Source of the DNA: Planctomycetota bacterium
GTDB lineage: Bacteria > Planctomycetota > UBA1135 > GCA-002686595
Assembly: GCA_029259655.1 (NCBI GenBank)
Contig: JAJDET010000010.1
Coordinates: 1 to 64,000 of the forward strand
Direction of reading: 5' to 3'
Length of the DNA: 64,000 nt
In this document: piece after piece, positions 15,272-23,990 of the stretch
Position numbering within the stretch: position 1 is the stretch's first letter
Layout: each line of letters begins with the position of its first letter
Translations under genes and position numbers: made by a program
The notes under the pieces: generated by a model
What the model was told of the DNA's origin: nothing
Databases searched by the model: none
Seen by the model: only the letters and a program-made list of their open reading frames with translations

Positions 15272-17122
15272 ATGGCCATTCGCCGCAAGCGAAGAGGGTC
15301 GGGCCGACGCCGGGGAGGCGGACGCAGCTCGAAGCTGCGTCAGCTGCTCCAGGAGCGCTTCGGGCACGCGGACTTTCGCGGTCGCCAGCTGGAGGCCGTG
15401 GAGGCGGTGATGAAGGGACGCGACGTCCTGCTCATGGCCCCCACGGGTTCGGGCAAGTCGATCGTGTACCAGTTGCCCGCTCTCGCGCTCGACGGGCTCG
15501 TGCTCGTCGTCAGCCCGCTGATCGCCCTCATGAAGGACCAGGTCGATGCCCTTCAGGCGAAGGGCATCGCCGCCGCGGCCGTCAACTCGACGATCACGCC
15601 GAAGCAGCAGGAGAAGAACATCCAGGCTGCGATCGACGGCGAGCTCGACCTCCTGTACGTGACGCCGGAACGCTTCCGCACGAAGAGCTTCCAGGCCATC
15701 CAGGACCAGCTCCCGGTCGCGCGGCTCGCGATCGACGAGGCGCACTGCATCAGCCAGTGGGGCCACGACTTCCGCCCGGACTACAAGAAGCTCGGCGAGT
15801 ACCGCCAACGGCTGGGGAACCCGCCGACCGTCGCCATGACGGCCACAGCGACCAAGAAGGTCGTCACGGACGTCGTCAAGACGCTCGAGCTGGTCAAGCC
15901 GCTCATCATCCGCTCGGGCATCGAGCGGAAGAACCTGTTCCTCGGCTGCACGCGGGTGCGCGTCGCCGACGAGAAGATCCCGCTGATCGCGCGCCGCATC
16001 GGCGAGATCGGCGGCCCCGGCATCGTCTATTCCGCGCTCATCAAGGACCTCGAGTCGCTGCGCGACGAGCTGCGCGCGCTCGGAGTCCCCTCGCTCGTCT
16101 ACCACGGCAAGCTGACGGGCAAGGAGCGGCGCGAGATGCAGGACCTGTTCATGCAGGCCGACGACGGTGTGGTGCTCGCGACCAATGCCTTCGGCATGGG
16201 CGTCGACAAGGCGAACATCCGGTTCGTGATCCACGCGCAGGTCCCGGGGACGCTCGAGGACTGGACACAGGAGGTCGGCCGTTCCGGCCGCGACGGCGAG
16301 CCCTCCTGGTGCGAGCTGCTCTTCCTCGACGAAGACCTGACGATCCAGCAGAGCTTCATCGAGTGGGCCAACCCCGACCTCGAGTTCGTGATGAACGTCT
16401 ACACGACGCTCAGCGACTGGGGCGATCGGATCCAGACCAAGGACATGGACGACCTGCGCCAGGCCGTCGGCATCGGGACCAAGGCCGACCAGAGGCTCAC
16501 GATCACGATGCGCTGGCTCTACGCGATCGACGTCATCGACGGGAGCTTCGGCGACCACAGTCTGCGCATCGTCAAGCCGCTGGACCCCGACGAGCTCCCG
16601 GACCTCGTCAAGACCGGCGGCAAGCTCGAGCGCGACCTCAAGGCCCTCTACCGGATGATGCGGTTCGCGAAGAGCCGCAAGGTCTGCCGGCGCATCCTCC
16701 TCGCGCGTTACTTCGACCTGCCCCAGCCGCGCAGTCACTGCGGCGCGTGCGACAACTGCGTCGAGGCGCGCGAGTGGCGAAACGACAACATCGAGCCGCG
16801 TGAGGGCGTCGACCTGTCGCTCCTGCCGGAGGTCGAGGAGCCCGCGTCCCCGGTGCGCAGGAAGCCCAAGCCCAAGGAACGGGCGCCCCAGCGCAAGAAG
16901 GGCCGCGGTCGAGAGCGCAGCCCCGGCCCGGCGCGGAGCGACAACGGGCGTCCGGCCCAGGACGACGGAGAGCGCAAGAAGAAGCGGCGCCGCCGCAGGC
17001 GGCGCCCCGAGAAGCCGGCCGCGTCCACCACCGAGGACGCCCCGGCGAAGAAGAAGCGGCGCCGTCGTCGCCGGCCCCGGCGCAAGAGCTCCGACGCACC
17101 TGCGGCCCAGACGTCCGATTGA
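15272..17122 (+). CDS. RecQ-family ATP-dependent DNA helicase
   Basis: This 616-aa superfamily 2 helicase has Walker A APTGSGKS with K62, DEAH at 155-158, the SAT-like motif TATATKK, and motif VI QEVGRSGRDGEP. The RecQ zinc region is present (CRR then HCGACDNC). A HRDC domain is absent. Instead the last 100 residues form a highly basic, low-complexity tail with repeated KKKRRRRRRR-type runs and proline/serine linkers, probably a nucleic-acid-binding tail. The N-terminus is also basic. It unwinds DNA during repair and recombination. It starts with ATG 15272 and stands alone, divergent from the PrsW gene. Confidence 0.92.
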   Translation: MAIRRKRRGSGRRRGGGRSSKLRQLLQERFGHADFRGRQLEAVEAVMKGRDVLLMAPTGSGKSIVYQLPALALDGLVLVVSPLIALMKDQVDALQAKGIAAAAVNSTITPKQQEKNIQAAIDGELDLLYVTPERFRTKSFQAIQDQLPVARLAIDEAHCISQWGHDFRPDYKKLGEYRQRLGNPPTVAMTATATKKVVTDVVKTLELVKPLIIRSGIERKNLFLGCTRVRVADEKIPLIARRIGEIGGPGIVYSALIKDLESLRDELRALGVPSLVYHGKLTGKERREMQDLFMQADDGVVLATNAFGMGVDKANIRFVIHAQVPGTLEDWTQEVGRSGRDGEPSWCELLFLDEDLTIQQSFIEWANPDLEFVMNVYTTLSDWGDRIQTKDMDDLRQAVGIGTKADQRLTITMRWLYAIDVIDGSFGDHSLRIVKPLDPDELPDLVKTGGKLERDLKALYRMMRFAKSRKVCRRILLARYFDLPQPRSHCGACDNCVEAREWRNDNIEPREGVDLSLLPEVEEPASPVRRKPKPKERAPQRKKGRGRERSPGPARSDNGRPAQDDGERKKKRRRRRRRPEKPAASTTEDAPAKKKRRRRRRPRRKSSDAPAAQTSD

Positions 17123-17227
17123 ATCTGGCTTCGGCGCGACGACGGTTGCGCACCCGGCGGTCGCGGGCCTATCGTGACGGCTCTCGGCGTGGGGAGAGGA
17201 AACGCCAAGGTGCCAGGAGGCAGCCGG

Positions 17228-19285
17228 ATGTCGCTAAGAAACGCCAGCGTCGTGGTGGTCGGGCTCTGCCTGGGCACCGTCGCCTGTTACGACCGACCGT
17301 CATACGTACCGCCCACGCAGATGCCGTCGGAGTACCAGCGCGGGTCGGGCGGCTCGCGGGCGCCGGGCACCTCCGCCATCGAGGAGACGGGACTCGGTGC
17401 GGGCGCTCTCAGCGCGCGCGTCGACGAGTTCGTGCACTCGATCGGACAGGGAGGCTGGGGGAGCATCGGCTGCTTCCCGCTCGTGAGCTACGACCTCGTC
17501 CACGACGGCCCGTGGGTCTCCGCCCTGGGCGAAGCCGTCGCGGAGCGCGTCACCGATCTGCTCCTCGCGAAGAGCACCAACGCGTTCGTGCTCGGCCCGC
17601 GCGAGCTCGAGATCCGCGCATCGGACACGAACGTCCCGCGCGAGGCGCTCTCGACGCTCGTCGCGGTCAAGGACCACGGACCGCGCCTCGGCGTCGATGC
17701 GTTCGTCTTCGGAACGATCCACCGCCGGGACCACGTCCAGGCGCGCAACCGCCACGAGCTCACCCTCGAGCTCAACGCCTACGACATCCAGGCCGGCCGG
17801 CTCCTCGCGAAGGACAGCTTCCGGCTGCCGAGCGACGTCGCGGACAACGTAGAGCCCTGGCGGATGGCGACGCAGGAAGGGACCTGGCTCCCCTTGCGCG
17901 ACTGGCCCGTGCCCGAGCCGGCGTTCTCGCTCGAGCGCGAGCTGGCGACGCTCTCCGGAATGCTGGCCCGGCGCATCGGGCAGCACATCTCCGGCGACGG
18001 AATGCGCGGGAAGGTCTACGTGGCACCGGCGGACACGTCGCGTTTCGTGGGCGCAGTCTCCCGCCTGCGCGGCGCGCAGGCCGCCTACGCAATGGAGCTC
18101 GCACGGCGCGAGGCCGAGGCCGCTGCCACCGGGAACGCGCTGGATCGAGATTACCCACTCGTACTCAACGGCGTCGAGTTCGGCAGCCTGCAGGTCGCCG
18201 AGGCCTACATGACCGAGCTTCGCGAAGGACTCGCCGCGAGTCGCGCGATGCGATTTGCCGAGGAGATCTCGCGCCTTCTCGCGGGCGAGCTCATGAGCTC
18301 GGTCCCGGACGGCGTCCTGTTCGGCGACCTGGGCTTCACGAAGTGGTCGGACACGCAGCTCGTCGAGGGCGAGCTGGCGCAGGGCGGTCTGGCCCGCAGC
18401 CAGGCCGCGCGCGACGTCCTCACCGGCATGGGGATCGCGCGTGTGGTCGCACCGCGCATCGACGAGCTCGGCAAGGGCTATCAGCTCCGGGTCGACGTCT
18501 TCGACCTCGAGGCGCGTGCGTTCGCCGGAACCACGTACGTCACGATCGCGCCGCGCTACCGCGATGAGCTTGCGCGCGAGCTGGACGCGCCGAAGATGCA
18601 GCCCCTCACCAGGACCTCGGACCACGAACCGGTCGGCTGGAACGAGGTATACGAGGAATCGGTGGGAGGCGTCGTCTACATCCTGGACACGGCCAAGGGA
18701 ACGTCGGGAACGGGCTTCGTCGTCTCACGCGATGGCCTGGTCATGACGAACTCGCACGTGGTCCAGGGCATGAGCCCGAACACGGTCGCCCTCTGGAAGG
18801 ACGGGATCGAGCGGTCCGTCTCGCTCATCCTCGACGCGCCGGAGCTCGACCTGGCGATCCTGCGCCTCGCTTCGGTCCCGAGCGGCATGCACGTCCTCGA
18901 GCTCGCGGACGAGAAGGACGCGCGCGTGGGGCTCGAGGTCGCCGTGCTCGGTCACCCGAAGAGCACGGGCGGCTGGGTGCTCACGCCCGGGCACCTGAGC
19001 TCGCTCGAGGAGCACGTCGTCACGAGCTCGGGGGCGGTGCGGGAGAGCTACATGTACACGTGCCCGACGCGCAGGGGGAACAGCGGGAGCCCCGTCCTCC
19101 TGCTCGACGGGCGGGTGATCGCCGTCAACTCCCACGGTACGCTGGGCGACGTCTTCGACGCGACGGGTGCCGAGGTCCAGTCCTCGGTCGGCAACGGAAC
19201 ACCGGTGTCCGGCGAGTTGCCGGGCTTCTCGAAGGGCGTGCCTGCGCACATGGCCAAGGCGCTCCTCGCACGAGTGAAGCGCTGA
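17228..19285 (+). CDS. Lipoprotein with FlgO/CsgG-like repeats and a trypsin-like serine protease domain
   Basis: This 685-aa lipoprotein has lipobox GTVAC near residue 20. ATG 17228 is chosen because AGGAGG lies seven bases before it. Residues about 55-230 (SALGEAVAERVTDLLLAKST, LGVDAFVFGTI, LELNAYDIQAGRLLA) and again about 330-440 look like FlgO/CsgG-type domains. From about 460 a chymotrypsin-fold protease follows, with triad H510 (TNSHVV), D541 (ELDLAIL) and S619 (GNSGSP), like Do/HtrA proteases but without a PDZ domain. It acts in the periplasm or at the outer membrane. It heads a three-lipoprotein operon (20 bp to the LpoB-like gene). The fold of the N-terminal part is less certain than the protease. 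Confidence 0.82.
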   Translation: MSLRNASVVVVGLCLGTVACYDRPSYVPPTQMPSEYQRGSGGSRAPGTSAIEETGLGAGALSARVDEFVHSIGQGGWGSIGCFPLVSYDLVHDGPWVSALGEAVAERVTDLLLAKSTNAFVLGPRELEIRASDTNVPREALSTLVAVKDHGPRLGVDAFVFGTIHRRDHVQARNRHELTLELNAYDIQAGRLLAKDSFRLPSDVADNVEPWRMATQEGTWLPLRDWPVPEPAFSLERELATLSGMLARRIGQHISGDGMRGKVYVAPADTSRFVGAVSRLRGAQAAYAMELARREAEAAATGNALDRDYPLVLNGVEFGSLQVAEAYMTELREGLAASRAMRFAEEISRLLAGELMSSVPDGVLFGDLGFTKWSDTQLVEGELAQGGLARSQAARDVLTGMGIARVVAPRIDELGKGYQLRVDVFDLEARAFAGTTYVTIAPRYRDELARELDAPKMQPLTRTSDHEPVGWNEVYEESVGGVVYILDTAKGTSGTGFVVSRDGLVMTNSHVVQGMSPNTVALWKDGIERSVSLILDAPELDLAILRLASVPSGMHVLELADEKDARVGLEVAVLGHPKSTGGWVLTPGHLSSLEEHVVTSSGAVRESYMYTCPTRRGNSGSPVLLLDGRVIAVNSHGTLGDVFDATGAEVQSSVGNGTPVSGELPGFSKGVPAHMAKALLARVKR

Positions 19286-19305
19286 TTCGAACCCAGAGGA
19301 AAAGA

Positions 19306-19917
19306 ATGAGACACGCACTGATCGCGACGTCCCTCCTGGTGCTCGGCGCCTGCGCCAACACCGCACGCCTGAAGGGTCCCGACGAAGCGCGCGGATTGGA
19401 CGTCCGGGGCGTCGGCTCGGCCGAGCTCGAGCAGATCTCGGCCGAGGCGCTCGGCAAGCTCTTCGCCATCCACAAGAGCAACGTGAACGTCGCCGAGCCG
19501 TACCTCGTCGCCTTCGCCGGGATCGATTCGCGCGGCGGTGAGGAGCTGCGCGATCACCGCGAGGCCCTGCTCGACATCATCGAGCGCGAGATCAACGACG
19601 CGGGTCCCTACCGTGTCATCGCGCGCCGGTTCGTCCAGCGTGCGAACCAGGAAGTCGACATCCGGCAGATGGAGGACCTGTTCCTCCCGAAGTACCGCGA
19701 CGCCTTCCTCGATGTGCTCGGAAACATGGGACAGGTTCCGCGCTACCTGATCTGGGCCTCGTTCACGACGCAGACCGACCGCGTCGGCGAGACCCTGATC
19801 CTCCAGCGGGAGCTCAAGGAGGTCACCTACAACCTCAACGTCTCCATGATCGACGTGCAGACCGGCGCCCTCGATCAGAAGGACGGTCGCGTCACGAAGG
19901 AATACAAGTCCAAGTGA
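19306..19917 (+). CDS. LpoB-like penicillin-binding-protein activator lipoprotein
   Basis: This 203-aa lipoprotein has lipobox LGAC at about residue 15. ATG 19306 is preceded by AGAGGA. LVAFAGIDSRGGEEL, the helix ALLDIIEREIND and the ending NLNVSMIDVQTGAL resemble LpoB, the outer-membrane lipoprotein that activates the bifunctional penicillin-binding protein PBP1b. It is shorter and more diverged than E. coli LpoB and lacks the long disordered linker. Its neighbours, a protease lipoprotein before it and a COG3014-like lipoprotein 35 bases after, match a known LpoB/COG3014 grouping, supporting a cell-wall or envelope role. Confidence 0.8.
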   Translation: MRHALIATSLLVLGACANTARLKGPDEARGLDVRGVGSAELEQISAEALGKLFAIHKSNVNVAEPYLVAFAGIDSRGGEELRDHREALLDIIEREINDAGPYRVIARRFVQRANQEVDIRQMEDLFLPKYRDAFLDVLGNMGQVPRYLIWASFTTQTDRVGETLILQRELKEVTYNLNVSMIDVQTGALDQKDGRVTKEYKSK

Positions 19918-19952
19918 CGACGGCCACCCGGGCCCGCTGAGCCCGGTCGGTG

Positions 19953-21398
19953 ATGCGACTCGCACGATGGAACTCGGGGCTCCTCGCACTCGTCATCGCG
20001 AGCGCGGGGTGCTCGTCCGTCACCATCGATCAGTTCGAGGCGAGCTGGACGGTCGGGGACTACCCGGCGGCCGAGGCCGTGATCGACGAGCTGATCGCCA
20101 AGCACGGCTCGGCACCGCTCGAAGAGGTGACGGCGACCCACGCGCTCGGTTCGAGCATCTCCACGAGCCGGAAGAACACCTACCTCTACATGCTCGAGAA
20201 GGGCATGTGCAGGCTCGCCCGCGGAGACCACGACAGCGCGCTCGACCTGTGGCGACGATCGCGTGACGAGCTCGACGACAAGCTGGCGGCGACCGACCTC
20301 GGCGGCTACTTCGGAGCCATCCTGACCGACGATCGCGCGCTCGACTACGTCGGTGCCGACTACGAGCACATCGTGGTGCGGACCATGATCGCGATCGCCG
20401 ACCTGCTCGCGGGAGGGGAGGACTCCTTCGCTTACGCGTTCCAGATCGGCGAGAAGCAGGAGGAGCTGGCCGACAGCGACTTCGGGGATCACTACGACGA
20501 CGACGGCAACTACGTCGGCTACAACCCGCGCGAGAGCTACCGGCGCGTGCCCATCGGGAAGTACCTCGAGGGCGTGATCCTCGAGACGGAGCGATCCTTC
20601 GACGAAGCCGAGAAGGCCTACCGCTCGGCGGCGGAGATGGCCGCGGGCTCGGCGATCGCCGAGGAGGGCGTCCGTCGCTCGAGCGGTGAGCTTCGCGGCG
20701 GTCAGGGAGCCGGTAGCGTCCACGTCTTCTACCTCGCGGGATCCGGCCCGGCGCTGGTCGAGACGACGTCCCCGGTCACGGACCTCGCGCTATCGCTCGC
20801 GCAGATCGGTGCGATCCTCGGTGACCTCGACGTGGGTGTGATCGGACAGACGCCCATCCCCGTCCCCGGAGTCCTCCCGAGGATCGTCGGCGTTCCGCCG
20901 CTCCGGGTCCGGGCCGACGACGGTCAGACGGTCACGACCGAGACCCTGCTCGACGTGAACGGGATCGCGACCGAACAGCTCGAGGCGAACATGCCGTGGA
21001 TCGTCGCCCGTGCTGCCCTGCGCCGGGCCTTCAAGGCGACCGCGGCGAACAAGGCCTCGAAAGGCATCAAGGACGACGGGGTGCGCGACCTGATGAAGAT
21101 CCTCGCCAACCTGATCTGGACCGCCACCGAGAGCGCCGACTTGCGGCACTGGACGTCGCTCCCGGCCGAGTTCCAGGCGACGCACCTCTACCTCGAGGAA
21201 GGCCAGCGCGAGCTCGACCTCGGTCCCGGCATGCAGGTCCCGGTGCGCGTCCGCGCCGGCTACTCCTCCTTCGTCGTCGTGATCCAGCCGAACCTCGGCC
21301 TTCCGGGCGCCGTGCTCGTGGACGACTTCTCGAGCGTGGACGTCCTGCAGGTCGAGGTCGTGCCCGAAGCCGAACCCGGTCCGATCCCCACGCCCTGA
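19953..21398 (+). CDS. COG3014-like lipoprotein
   Basis: This 481-aa lipoprotein has lipobox ASAGC. ATG 19953 follows a GTG at 19950 and either could start. The first half is helical and TPR-like (YPAAEAVIDELIAK, YMLEKGMCRLARGDHDSAL, YRRVPIGKYLEGVILE, AEKAYRSAAEMA). The second half holds VFYLAGSGPALVET and LRRAFKATAANKA, as in COG3014 proteins encoded beside LpoB-like genes in many Gram-negatives. The function of COG3014 is not established. It ends with VPEAEPGPIPTP. It is the last gene of the lipoprotein operon. Confidence 0.78.
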   Translation: MRLARWNSGLLALVIASAGCSSVTIDQFEASWTVGDYPAAEAVIDELIAKHGSAPLEEVTATHALGSSISTSRKNTYLYMLEKGMCRLARGDHDSALDLWRRSRDELDDKLAATDLGGYFGAILTDDRALDYVGADYEHIVVRTMIAIADLLAGGEDSFAYAFQIGEKQEELADSDFGDHYDDDGNYVGYNPRESYRRVPIGKYLEGVILETERSFDEAEKAYRSAAEMAAGSAIAEEGVRRSSGELRGGQGAGSVHVFYLAGSGPALVETTSPVTDLALSLAQIGAILGDLDVGVIGQTPIPVPGVLPRIVGVPPLRVRADDGQTVTTETLLDVNGIATEQLEANMPWIVARAALRRAFKATAANKASKGIKDDGVRDLMKILANLIWTATESADLRHWTSLPAEFQATHLYLEEGQRELDLGPGMQVPVRVRAGYSSFVVVIQPNLGLPGAVLVDDFSSVDVLQVEVVPEAEPGPIPTP

Positions 21399-21461
21399 GG
21401 GCACGGACGATCGGGCCCGGTTCCTTCAAGAGCGACGGCCCGCGGGGTCGATGGGCGCGTC

Positions 21462-21689
21462 GTGGACTTCCTCCGCCTGATCGGAGCCGCCGTTCTCGTC
21501 CTGACGATCGTGGCGGTCGCCGTGAGCCTCCTCGCCGAGGTCGTTCCGGATGACGCCCCGGACGGGGTCCACGCGGCGATCGGGCTCGCGCTGGGAGCGC
21601 TCCTCGTCACGCTCTGCTACCGGATCACGCGCTTCGCGCGCAGGAACGTGCCCATTCGCATCATTCGCGTGGAGGACGACCGGGACTGA
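21462..21689 (+). CDS. Small two-helix membrane protein
   Basis: This 75-aa protein has two hydrophobic segments (about residues 5-25 and 38-55) and a basic stretch (RITRFARRN) that fits a cytosolic end. The start is GTG 21462. It is not recognised as a known family. It lies 63 bases after the COG3014-like gene and may be on the same transcript. Base composition is like the neighbours. Confidence 0.6.
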   Translation: MDFLRLIGAAVLVLTIVAVAVSLLAEVVPDDAPDGVHAAIGLALGALLVTLCYRITRFARRNVPIRIIRVEDDRD

Positions 21690-21819
21690 TCGAGGGACGC
21701 CCCGCCGCTGCCGCTAGCCCGCAGTCGACCTTGAACAGGTCGTCGAGGACGCCGGTGCGCGCAAAGTGCCGGCAGGAGCCGAGAGGCCGGCGCAGCCGGC
21801 CGTTCGTGGTGTTCTGGCC

Positions 21820-21848
21820 GCGAACCCGTGAGGGATGCGGGCTAGAGG
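21820..21848. repeat. 29-bp repeat shared with the region before REP copy B
   Basis: This 29-base segment matches 62393-62421 at about 25 positions and ends in GATGCGGGCTAGAGG in both. Here it includes the stop codon of the ATP-grasp gene. Just left of it (21783-21801) is a small GC-rich hairpin (GGCCGGC, loop GCA, GCCGGCC). The 152-bp gap 21690-21841 holds nothing else recognisable. Confidence 0.6.
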
Positions 21849-22717
21849 CGCGCGAGGAGCGACTCCGCCAGCCGCGCCGCGGCGCCGGGACCGTGGCGCA
21901 GGAAGAGCGACGGCTCGACGAGCTCGAGCTCGTTCAGGAGGAGCCCTCCGTCGTCCGCGCGGAGGAAGTCGACCCTGGCGTACAGGAGAGTGCCGCCGAA
22001 GCGGTCCTCGACCGGGGCAACGATCGAGCGCGCGAGGTCCAGCTCGCCGGGTTCGAACTCGTACGGTCGGTCCAGGGCACCGAAATCGTCCTGCACGCGG
22101 TAGTCCCCCGCCACGGGGAGCTTCTGCACGCCGTGGGTCGGCTCCCCGTCGACGAAGAGCACGGACAGCTCTCCCTCCGTCTCGACGCTCGCGAGGTAGG
22201 GCTGCAGCAAGAGGTCCTCCTCGAGGAGCAGGCGCTCGAGGTGGGCCTGGGCTTGTGCGATCCCATCCGCGTCGGCCGCGAACCGCAGCGTCTCCCGTGC
22301 CGTCGCACCGACGCAGGGCTTGACGAAGGCGCGCTCCCAGCCGCGCGCCGCGAGAACGGCAGCGACATCGACGTCCTGTCCGCGTTCGAGCCACTCGGTC
22401 GGCGCGATTCGCACCCCCAGGGCTTCCAGCTCTCGCAAGTATTGCTTGTGCGTGTTCCAGCGCACGACCGCGGCCGGGTTGAAGAGCGGCGCGGCGGCGC
22501 CGGCGCGTTCAGCCCAGGCGAGGTACTCGGTGCAGTGCTCCTGATAGTCCCAGGTCGTTCGGATCAAGCACGCGTCGTGCGAGCTCCAGTCGACGTCCGG
22601 ATCGCCCCACGCCGGCTGAACGACGTCCGCGCCGCGCTCGAGGAGCGCCCGGACCAGCGGCCGGTCGTCCACCTCCCAGTCGGGGACGGTTGCGCAGGTC
22701 GCCAGAGCGATCCGCAT
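21842..22717 (-). CDS. ATP-grasp enzyme, DcsG/RimK-like
   Basis: This 291-aa ATP-grasp ligase starts at ATG 22717 (MRIALATCATVPDWEVD); the longer open frame is not real. RTTWDYQEH, WNTHKQYLRELE, AFVKPCVGATARET and the metal-site LLLNELELVEPSLFL follow the pattern of the cycloserine ligase DcsG and related proteins, which join an amino group to a carboxylate using ATP. The substrate is unknown. The gene starts only four bases after the stop of the thioredoxin/PDZ selenoprotein candidate, so both are probably co-transcribed. The stop codon lies in a short dispersed repeat. Confidence 0.85.
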   Translation of the reverse strand: MRIALATCATVPDWEVDDRPLVRALLERGADVVQPAWGDPDVDWSSHDACLIRTTWDYQEHCTEYLAWAERAGAAAPLFNPAAVVRWNTHKQYLRELEALGVRIAPTEWLERGQDVDVAAVLAARGWERAFVKPCVGATARETLRFAADADGIAQAQAHLERLLLEEDLLLQPYLASVETEGELSVLFVDGEPTHGVQKLPVAGDYRVQDDFGALDRPYEFEPGELDLARSIVAPVEDRFGGTLLYARVDFLRADDGGLLLNELELVEPSLFLRHGPGAAARLAESLLARL

Positions 22718-22721
22718 GGGA

Positions 22722-23960
22722 CTATCCCGGGACGACGATGCGCACGGTCTTGCGCTCGCCGCCGCGCAGCAACTCGACTTCCACCGTGTCTCCGGGCTCG
22801 TGCTCGAAGCACCACCACGCGTGGAGCTCGCCCTGGTTCTCGAAGTCGCTCCGGCCACCGGCCGACACGACCACGTCTCCCTTCTTGATTCCGGCGGACC
22901 TGGCCGCCGGCCCGTAGAGATCCTTCGCGACGATGTACTTCACGGTGAACGCGAACGCGCCCGGCTCGAGTCCGAGCGCCTCCTTGTCCTCCGCGGAGAG
23001 GTCGCGGCCGCCGAACCCCACGCGGGGATCGAGGTCCCATTTGTGCGGGCGCCAGGAGTACTCGAGCGGTAGGGGCGCCTTCCACCCGGGCGCGAGGACC
23101 AGCTCGCCCGTGCGCTTCTCGCCGGCGCGGACGTATTCCAGGGCGACCGTACTCCCCGCCGTCGGCAGACCGTCGAGCACCCAGGAGACGTCCGTGGCCG
23201 TGAGCACCGGCTGGTTCGCGAGCGCGACCAGCTCGTCCCCCACCGCGAGTCCGGCGAGGGCGGCGGGCGAGCCCTCCGCCACGGCGGTGATCCGGTTCTG
23301 CACGACCGGTGCCACCTCGATCCCGATACGCCGGGGAGGCGGACACACGAACGCGTCCTCCAGGTTCCAGGTCTTCGCTGCGCGGGCCTCGTCCGCGAAG
23401 GCCGACCGCACGCTGTGGCAGTGGATGCACTTGCCCTTGTCCTTCACGACGAAGGAGGGGACGTCCTCCAGGCGGACCGGCGGGTCGAACGTCGGCGGGT
23501 CGGGAGCCTCCGAGTACTCCGCGTGCCGCTCGAGCCCCGCGGTCAGGAAGGCCGCGTAGGACTCCTCTCCGAGCCAAACGCCGGCCGAGCTGTGATCCCG
23601 CCCGCCATAGCGGTGATAGGTCGTTCCGTCCGCGTGCATGACGAGCGCCGAGAACGTGAGCCCGGTGTCGAACCGGTAGCGCGAGAGGTCCACGCCGCGC
23701 ATGTCGGTCACGCGCACGCAGACGTACTGGTCATAGAGCTCGCGGAGAGTCGGTGTGGGACGGACGACCTGCCCGTCGAAGGACGTACAGTCCTTTCAGG
23801 TCTCTCAGCGAAAGACGACCAGCATCGGCCGGCTGCTCTGCGCGGCGACTTCTTCGCCGCGCTCGAGGTCCAGGTACCAGAAGTCCTGCATCTCCGGCTT
23901 CGACGGCGCGCACGCCGCGAAGCCGAGTGCTATCGCGGTAGGAGCGAGGAGGCGGATCAT
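22722..23960 (-). CDS. Candidate selenoprotein: lipoprotein with UxxU thioredoxin-like domain, CxxCH site and PDZ domains
   Basis: From ATG 23960 the frame runs 413 codons to TAG at 22722 with two internal UGA codons, at 52 and 55. Read as selenocysteine they give VVFR-U-ET-U-KDC, exactly where a thioredoxin CxxC would sit after the strand RPMLVVFR. N-terminal signal MIRLLAPTAIALGFAAC has a lipobox. The thioredoxin-like half continues with LRELYDQYVCVRVTD and GLTFSALVMHADGT. Then GKCIHCHSV is a possible haem-binding CxxCH. From about residue 215 two PDZ-like segments follow (SPAALAGLAVGDELVAL, AARSAGIKKGDVVVSAGG). Hairpins follow both UGAs (separate entries). Without recoding only the part from about 23717 on would be translated. 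Co-transcribed with the ATP-grasp gene. No sel gene is visible, so recoding is inferred. Confidence 0.75.
23759..23777 (-). promoter_or_regulatory. Possible SECIS hairpin downstream of UGA codon 55
   Basis: On the coding strand GACGG (5 bp) pairs with CCGUC around loop GCAGGUCGU. The loop begins 24 bases after the second UGA, within the range for bacterial SECIS elements, and holds GGUC as in the E. coli fdhF loop. Folded by hand; it competes with the lower stem of the neighbouring hairpin. Confidence 0.4.
23766..23802 (-). promoter_or_regulatory. Possible SECIS hairpin downstream of UGA codon 52
   Basis: Two bases after the first UGA, stem GACCUG/CAGGUC, then an asymmetric internal loop (A against CGACGGG), then upper stem AAGGAC/GUCCUU with loop UGUAC. 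The apical loop starts about 16 bases after the UGA and holds a GU pair of bases as SelB-bound loops do. Folded by hand. Confidence 0.45.
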
Positions 23961-23990
23961 GCCCGCGAGCCTACCAGGCCCGCCGGCGGG

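Noticed and set aside
23731-23913. Short frame overlapping the UGA region, suggesting a frameshift
   Set aside because: The N-terminal and C-terminal parts of the thioredoxin-like protein are already in the same frame, so no frameshift is needed; only UGA codons interrupt it.
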